From: an uncultured Bacilli bacterium
GTDB lineage: Bacteria > Bacillota_I > Bacilli_A > RF39 > UBA660
Reading direction: 5' to 3'
Assembly (NCBI GenBank): GCA_910586865.1
Contig: CAJUIY010000053.1
Coordinates: 1-9,846 of the forward strand
Length of the DNA: 9,846 bases
Part shown: positions 5,376 to 9,846 of the stretch, one piece after another
How positions within the stretch are numbered: position 1 is the stretch's first letter
Layout: each line of letters begins with the position of its first letter
Position numbers and translations under genes: made by a program
Notes under the pieces: generated by a model
Database searches by the model: none
What the model was told of the DNA's origin: nothing
Seen by the model: only the letters and a program-made list of their open reading frames with translations

Positions 5376-7946
5376 ATGCTAGAATTAAAAAAAATAACAA
5401 AAATTTATGAGACAGAAGGGTATCGGCAAACAGCCTTAGATAATGTTAGTCTAAATTTTAGAAAAAATGAATTTGCATCTATCTTAGGAGCAAGTGGAAG
5501 TGGCAAGACTACTCTTTTAAATATTATAGGTGGGCTAGATAGTTATACTAGTGGTGATTTGATTATTAACGAAACAAGTACAAAAAAGTATAAAGATAGA
5601 GATTGGGATACTTATCGTAATCATCGTGTTGGATTCGTTTTCCAAAGTTATAACTTAATTCCGCATCAGTCTGTTATTTCAAATGTAGAGTTAGCTTTGA
5701 CGCTAGTAGGTATATCGAAAAGCGAAAGAAAAAAACGTGCCAAAGAAGTGCTTGAAAAAGTAGGATTAAAAGACCATATTCACAAAAAACCAAGTCAACT
5801 ATCTGGAGGTCAAATGCAACGTGTTGCGATTGCTAGGGCCTTGATCAATAATCCAGATATTATACTTGCTGATGAACCAACGGGAGCTTTGGATTCAGAA
5901 ACTTCGGTTCAAATCATGAATCTACTAAAAGAAGTAGCGAAAGAGAAGTTAGTTATCATGGTTACGCATAATCCAGAGTTAGCTGAAGAATACTCTACTA
6001 GAATTATTCGTCTAAAAGATGGCAAAATTATAGATGATACGAATCCTTATGATGGAAAAGTAAACACTTCCCTAGATAAAGAGAAAAAGAAAGCGCATGA
6101 AAAGAAAACTTCCATGAACTTAAAAACAGCACTTTCTCTATCATTAAATAACTTAATGACAAAAAAAGGAAGAACTCTACTTACCGCTTTTGCAGGTTCC
6201 ATAGGTATTATTGGAATTGCTCTTATTCTATCTCTATCTAGTGGTGTTCAAAATTATATTAACAAAGTACAAGAAGAAACCTTAACTTCTTATCCCTTAA
6301 CCATTGAAAGAAAATCGATTGATATTACTTCTGCTATGGAAGATCAAAATGAGAAAATGAAAAAGGAAGAGGAAGAAAGAAAAAAAGATAAAAAGGATAA
6401 AGTATATTCTAATAATACGTTGGTAGATACTTTATCTCTTATGAGTAGTCAAGTGCAAACGAATAATTTAGAGCAATTTAAAAAATATGTAGAAGAAAAT
6501 AAAGACTTAAAAAAGTATACCTCTTCTATTGGCTATGAATATAATTTGCATTTGCAACTTTATAAGAGTGATTTATCGAATGGTGTTGTTCAAGTAAATC
6601 CGAATACGGTGTTAGACAATATTGGAATGGGTTCTGCTCATGAAAATCCATTTTTAATGAGTGATGTATTTGCGAAAATGTTTAATAATGAAGATATTAA
6701 TAGTAGTATGTATGAAGTAGTAACCGGTCGTTTACCAAAGGAGTATAATGAAGTTGTTCTGTTAGTAAATAAAGATAACGAAATAAGTGATTTTACCTTA
6801 TATGCTTTAGGATTAAAAGATCAAAAAGAACTAAAGGAAATGTTTGAAAAAGTAAAAAATGGAGAAAAAATCGAATCGAAGCAAGAGTCTTATTCTTATC
6901 AAGATTTAGTAGGATTAAATTTTAAGTTACTTTTAAATTCTGATTATTATGAAAAAGAAAATAATCTTTGGATAGATAAAAGAGAAAATGAAGAATATTT
7001 AAAGAAAAAGTTAGAGGAAGCAGAAGAAATTAAAGTAGTAGGTATTATTAGACCAAATGAGGATTCAGTAGTAGCAAGTACTACTACTGGTGGAATCTTC
7101 TATACCAATGATTTAGAAAAATACGTGATTAACAAAATAAATGAAAGTGAAGTAGTAAAAGCTCAAAAAGAAAACAAGGATGTTAATATTTTAACAGGTA
7201 TTTCGTTTCATGACGAAGAATTTAGTGTGGATAAATTAAGCATGGAACAAAAAATGTACTTACAAAGTTTATCTAGTGAAGAACTTGCTGATGTCATTAC
7301 AAAATACAAAGAGCAATCGAATAAAACATATGAAGATATGTTAGAAGAATTAGGCTCTGTTGATTTAGAAAAACCATCTGCTATTTATATGTATGCAAAA
7401 GACTTTAAGGCAAAAGATGAAATAAAAGATATCATAAAAGATTATAATGATAAACAGAAAAAAGATGGCAAGGATAGTAATGTAATTAATTACAATGATT
7501 TAGTGGGAATGTTAATGTCTAGCGTTACGAGTATTGTAGATATGATTAGTTATGTTTTAATTGGTTTTGTATCGATTTCTTTAATTGTTTCTAGTATTAT
7601 GATTGGAATTATCACTTATATTTCAGTATTAGAGCGAACAAAAGAGATTGGTATATTAAGAGCAATTGGAGCTAGTAAAAAAGATGTTTCTCGTGTCTTT
7701 AATGCGGAAACCTTTATTGTTGGACTGGTAGCAGGTATGCTTGGAATTATCGTTACCTTATTACTAAATATTCCAATTAATGCCATTATTAAGGAGATAG
7801 CAGGAGTAAAAGGATTAAGTTCATTACCAATGGTTGGAGCTATAGTATTGATTGCTATTAGTGTGATTTTAACGTTAATCGCAGGGCTTATTCCATCTAG
7901 AATTGCAAGTAAAAAAGATCCAGTAGAATCTTTGAGAAGCGAGTAA
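5376..7946 (+). CDS. MacB-like ABC transporter, ATPase and FtsX-type permease in one chain
   Basis: This protein couples ATP hydrolysis to movement of a substrate at or across the membrane, as in the MacB/LolCDE/BceAB group. The ATPase, residues 1-222, has Walker A GASGSGKTT (38-46), Q-loop Q90, signature LSGGQ (142-146), Walker B IILADE (162-167), D-loop ALD (171-173) and H198. A charged linker leads to TM1 (about 268-289), then a ~430-residue outside domain holding a Lys/Glu-rich stretch (about 325-343). Three more TMs follow (about 723-750, 779-800, 819-840), with the FtsX motif LERTKEIGILRAIGAS (752-767). All catalytic residues are present and no break is seen. GGGAGG (5365-5370) fixes the start. 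Four TMs per chain imply a homodimer. In Firmicutes such pumps often handle antimicrobial peptides or lipoproteins; the substrate here is unknown. Confidence 0.93.
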   Translation: MLELKKITKIYETEGYRQTALDNVSLNFRKNEFASILGASGSGKTTLLNIIGGLDSYTSGDLIINETSTKKYKDRDWDTYRNHRVGFVFQSYNLIPHQSVISNVELALTLVGISKSERKKRAKEVLEKVGLKDHIHKKPSQLSGGQMQRVAIARALINNPDIILADEPTGALDSETSVQIMNLLKEVAKEKLVIMVTHNPELAEEYSTRIIRLKDGKIIDDTNPYDGKVNTSLDKEKKKAHEKKTSMNLKTALSLSLNNLMTKKGRTLLTAFAGSIGIIGIALILSLSSGVQNYINKVQEETLTSYPLTIERKSIDITSAMEDQNEKMKKEEEERKKDKKDKVYSNNTLVDTLSLMSSQVQTNNLEQFKKYVEENKDLKKYTSSIGYEYNLHLQLYKSDLSNGVVQVNPNTVLDNIGMGSAHENPFLMSDVFAKMFNNEDINSSMYEVVTGRLPKEYNEVVLLVNKDNEISDFTLYALGLKDQKELKEMFEKVKNGEKIESKQESYSYQDLVGLNFKLLLNSDYYEKENNLWIDKRENEEYLKKKLEEAEEIKVVGIIRPNEDSVVASTTTGGIFYTNDLEKYVINKINESEVVKAQKENKDVNILTGISFHDEEFSVDKLSMEQKMYLQSLSSEELADVITKYKEQSNKTYEDMLEELGSVDLEKPSAIYMYAKDFKAKDEIKDIIKDYNDKQKKDGKDSNVINYNDLVGMLMSSVTSIVDMISYVLIGFVSISLIVSSIMIGIITYISVLERTKEIGILRAIGASKKDVSRVFNAETFIVGLVAGMLGIIVTLLLNIPINAIIKEIAGVKGLSSLPMVGAIVLIAISVILTLIAGLIPSRIASKKDPVESLRSE

Positions 7947-8011
7947 AAAGATAACCTAAATAAGAAAAAATTTCTTTCTTGTATCTTGTATGAAGAATAA
8001 AAACTATATGA

Positions 8012-8040
8012 TTGTAAATAGTAGAAACCTATTATATAAT
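8012..8040 (+). promoter_or_regulatory. Promoter of the ORF6N gene
   Basis: TTGTAA (8012-8017) and a perfect TATAAT (8035-8040) are 17 bp apart. Transcription from near 8047 would give a ~120-nt leader before the ORF6N start at 8167, with an 18-codon ORF inside it. Confidence 0.6.
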
Positions 8041-8089
8041 TTCATTGATAAATTTATTATTTAAGGGATAAAATATTTTAATAACAATA

Positions 8090-8146
8090 ATGTCAAAAGA
8101 AAAAGAAATGAAAAAGGCGACGGAGACTTTAAGAAATTTAATATAA
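8090..8146 (+). CDS. 18-codon ORF in the ORF6N leader
   Basis: ATG at 8090 opens MSKEKEMKKATETLRNLI and stops at 8144-8146, 20 bp before the ORF6N start. It has no good ribosome binding site (AAGGGA is about 22 nt away). The peptide is helical and charged. It could be a leader peptide, or the N-terminal scrap of a gene lost when the ORF6N gene arrived. I do not recognise it and translation is uncertain. Confidence 0.2.
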   Translation: MSKEKEMKKATETLRNLI

Positions 8147-8166
8147 GCACGGGGAGAAAACTAAGA

Positions 8167-9057
8167 ATGAATGATGTAATTGCAAAAGAAAGAGAAAAAG
8201 TTGAAAATTTAATCTATGAAATTCGTGGTGTACAAGTGATGTTGGATTCTGATTTAGCAAGACTTTATGAATGTTCTAATGGGACTAAAACTATCAATTT
8301 AGCGGTAAAAAGAAATGTTGAGCGTTTTCCAGAAGATTTTTATTTTCAATTAACCAAAAAAGAATATGATAACTTGAAGTTTCAATTTGAAACTTCAAGA
8401 TTGAATCGTCATGGTGGTGTTAGAAAAATGCCATATGTTTTTACCGAACAAGGTGTTGCTATGCTTGCAAGTGTACTTAGAACAAGTGTTGCATCTTCAG
8501 TGAGTGTAGATATTATGCGTGCCTTTGTAATAATGAAAAGATATGTATCTAAAACTTTATTAGAACAAACATATATAAATGAATTAGTATTAAAAGACTC
8601 AAAAAGAATAGATTTATTAGAAGAAACATTATTGAAATTCAAAGAAAAAAGGAATCATCTATTCTTTGAAGGTCAAATTTATGATGCCTATTCTAAAATA
8701 AGTGAAATATTTAGGAAAGCAAAAAAAGATTTAATAATTATCGATGCTTATGCAGATGTTACTATTTTAGATATGATAAAAAAAATAAGTGTAAATGTTA
8801 TAGTGATTACAAAACAAAATGGATTACTTACGAATATGGATATTAAAAAATATAATAATCAATACCATAATTTAACTATTAAATATAGTGATTCATTTCA
8901 TGATCGTTATTTTATTATTGATAATAATGATATTTATCATTGTGGAGCATCCATAAATCATGCTGGTGCTAGAACTTTTAGTATTAATATACTAGAAGAT
9001 AAAGATGTATGTGAAACTCTTAAAAATAAAGTTGATAAAATAATAAGTAAAAAATAA
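8167..9057 (+). CDS. ORF6N-domain protein with PLD-like C-terminal half
   Basis: This 296-aa cytoplasmic protein has two parts. Residues about 14-128 are an ORF6N domain, a presumed DNA-binding module of phages and mobile elements, with IYEIRGVQVMLDSDLARLYE (16-35), NLAVKRNVERFPEDFYFQLT and MPYVFTEQGVAMLASVL. After a helical linker (about 130-162), residues 163-296 look like half of a phospholipase-D-type fold. They read FFEGQIYDAYSKISEIFRKA and DLIIIDAYAD, then HDRYFIID (255-262) and YHCGASINHAG. HxRx4D stands where classical PLD enzymes have HxKx4D; Arg is common in ORF6N proteins I know, so it is probably a family trait. The biochemical role is unproven, with host-phage conflict or phage regulation as options. 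GGGGAG (8151-8156) sits 10 nt before the ATG. Flanking scraps mark accessory DNA. Confidence 0.85.
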   Translation: MNDVIAKEREKVENLIYEIRGVQVMLDSDLARLYECSNGTKTINLAVKRNVERFPEDFYFQLTKKEYDNLKFQFETSRLNRHGGVRKMPYVFTEQGVAMLASVLRTSVASSVSVDIMRAFVIMKRYVSKTLLEQTYINELVLKDSKRIDLLEETLLKFKEKRNHLFFEGQIYDAYSKISEIFRKAKKDLIIIDAYADVTILDMIKKISVNVIVITKQNGLLTNMDIKKYNNQYHNLTIKYSDSFHDRYFIIDNNDIYHCGASINHAGARTFSINILEDKDVCETLKNKVDKIISKK

Positions 9058-9132
9058 AAACCTCCGTTTCTATTATCCGTGATACACGAATCCCAAGCAA
9101 ACTTAATTGCTTTTACATTCTCAAAACAGTAA
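9058..9132 (+). other. In-frame coding-like stretch after the ORF6N stop
   Basis: Directly after the ORF6N TAA (9055-9057) the same frame stays open for 24 codons and ends at TAA 9130-9132. It reads KPPFLL then SVIHESQANLIAFTFSKQ. The wording is protein-like and the base content is less AT-rich than around it, unlike the ORF6N tail, which ends naturally in IISKK. It may be the 3' scrap of another gene joined here by recombination. I cannot name the parent, and a function is unlikely. Confidence 0.3.
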
Positions 9133-9203
9133 ATAAATGATCATTTGTCAATAATCAAAATAGAAGATGAATATAGAAAATAACTGAAATATGTAGAAAT
9201 AAG

Positions 9204-9317
9204 GTGTTAAATATAAATAAAGATAGAATATTTGATAAACTTGATAAGTTTATGGAAGTGTATAAAAATGCAGAACTTGGCGGTGAAGGAATGCTTATGG
9301 AGAGATTTTATAATTGA
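9204..9317 (+). pseudogene. Short ORF, possible gene fragment
   Basis: A GTG at 9204 opens a 37-codon frame (NKDRIFDKLDKFMEVYKNA, then ELGGEGMLMERFYN) that ends in TGA 9315-9317. The peptide is protein-like but too short for a domain, has no clear ribosome binding site, and I do not recognise it. It is probably the N-terminal scrap of a decayed gene. Confidence 0.25.
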
Positions 9318-9405
9318 TTATATAAGGGGGGATAAACAAAATGGAAAATATATCATCTTAGATTGTTCTCACTATATCCATAATATGAAATAGCAAAAGA
9401 TATAG
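9318..9405 (+). other. Strong ribosome binding site before a six-codon ORF
   Basis: AAGGGGGG (9324-9331) lies 9 nt before ATG 9341, which gives MENISS and then TAG. A strong site with so short a frame suggests a start whose gene was destroyed. The rest of the stretch up to the PNPOx-like remnant holds nothing else that I can support. Confidence 0.3.
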
Positions 9406-9813
9406 GATGAAAGTATAAAGTTTATAGAAAAATGATAGATAAACAAAGTGTTTGTTATATTAGTTCTATTGATGCAGAGGTATTTCCAAATACAAAGGCG
9501 ATGTTGAGGCCAAGAAAAAGAAATCTATTTTTCAACTAATACCTCCTCTTTAAAAGTAGTTTCTTTTCGAAAGAATAAAAAAGCTTGTCTCTACTTTTGT
9601 GATAAAAGACTTTATCGTGGAATCATGTTAAAAGGAATCGTTGAAATACTAGAGAATCAAGAAATAAAAGATGAATTATGGCAAATGGGAGATATCATGT
9701 ATTATAAAAAAGGAAAAACAGACCCTGATTACTGTGTAATAAAATTTACTTCTATATCTGCTAGATATTATAGTGATTTTAAATCTATTGATCAGGACAA
9801 AATAATGAATTAA
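9406..9813 (+). pseudogene. Broken second copy of the PNPOx-like gene
   Basis: Three frames read in turn give a relative of the gene at 2683-3102. The first is ESIKFIEK (9409-9432), ended by TGA. The second is MIDKQSVCYISSIDAEVFPN and TKAMLRPRKR (from 9432). The third is IYFSTNTSSLKVVSFRKNKK (from 9523), then MLKGIVEILENQEIKDELW and YYKKGKTDPDYCVIKFTS up to TAA 9811-9813. From MLKG to the Phe-Lys after RYYSD, about 31 of 53 residues match the intact copy by my own alignment. At the second shift about five codons of the IELKE loop are missing, so that break is a real deletion, not just a base-call slip. Its last 62 codons (from ATG 9625) are open but lack the flavin-binding N-terminal half, so no function is expected. 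Confidence 0.8.
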
Positions 9814-9846
9814 AAACAAGATAGTTATTAAAGACTTATAATATAA

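Noticed and set aside
7948..7987. Terminator after the ABC gene
   Set aside because: AAGATA (7948-7953) with TATCTT (7982-7987) and AAGAAA with TTTCTT form weak AT stems, and no T-run follows.
8409..8642. Minus-strand 77-codon ORF inside the ORF6N gene
   Set aside because: It lies wholly within a gene with recognised domains on the other strand and shows no domain of its own.
9078..9088. CGTGATACACG as an operator or attachment site
   Set aside because: Only a 4-bp arm dyad with no second copy; its match to ATACACGAA near 1482 is too short to mean more than chance.

Overview
The window is very AT-rich DNA with Gram-positive style signals. Genes carry GGAGG-like ribosome binding sites 6-12 nt before ATG, and there are several TTGATA/TATAAT-type promoters. 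The standard code fits, because TGG is used for Trp and TGA acts as a stop. Gene content points to a low-GC Firmicute (Bacilli or Clostridia), plausibly host-associated. No rRNA, tRNA or CRISPR array was seen. I cannot name the species.

Bases 1-1550 hold an IS110-family insertion sequence behind a likely terminator of an outside gene. The transposase (249-1451) has both the DEDD and the Tnp20 serine domain. Its 5' leader (about 76-233) can fold into a ~158-nt RNA closed by a long-range helix and containing a 16-bp direct repeat, as expected for a bridge RNA. Bases 1528-2581 hold a two-gene unit: a frameshifted small Cys-rich protein gene (1598-1954) and an intact 200-aa protein of uncertain family (1979-2581). 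Next comes a small flavin split-barrel (PNPOx-like) protein (2683-3102) with a palindrome around its -10 box.

The middle is a transport block. A good promoter (3185-3213) drives a ~95-nt leader with three hairpins, the last an intrinsic terminator. This leader precedes a MATE-family exporter (3331-4890) whose C-terminus runs into a cytidylate-kinase-like domain. That domain is cut by an in-frame TAA, and the rest of it lies in the same frame up to 5280. An 856-aa MacB-like ABC ATPase-permease fusion (5376-7946) follows on the same strand. The two exporters are neighbours, but nothing in the sequence shows that they act together.

From 7947 to the end the DNA is accessory and partly decayed. 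It contains an ORF6N protein with a PLD-like C-terminal half (8167-9057), short coding-like scraps (9058-9406), and a frameshifted second copy of the PNPOx-like gene (about 9406-9813).

All supported genes are on the + strand. At least four frame breaks and one nonsense codon occur in 10 kb. This suggests either real decay in a mobile-element-rich region or, for the indels in A-runs, sequencing error.
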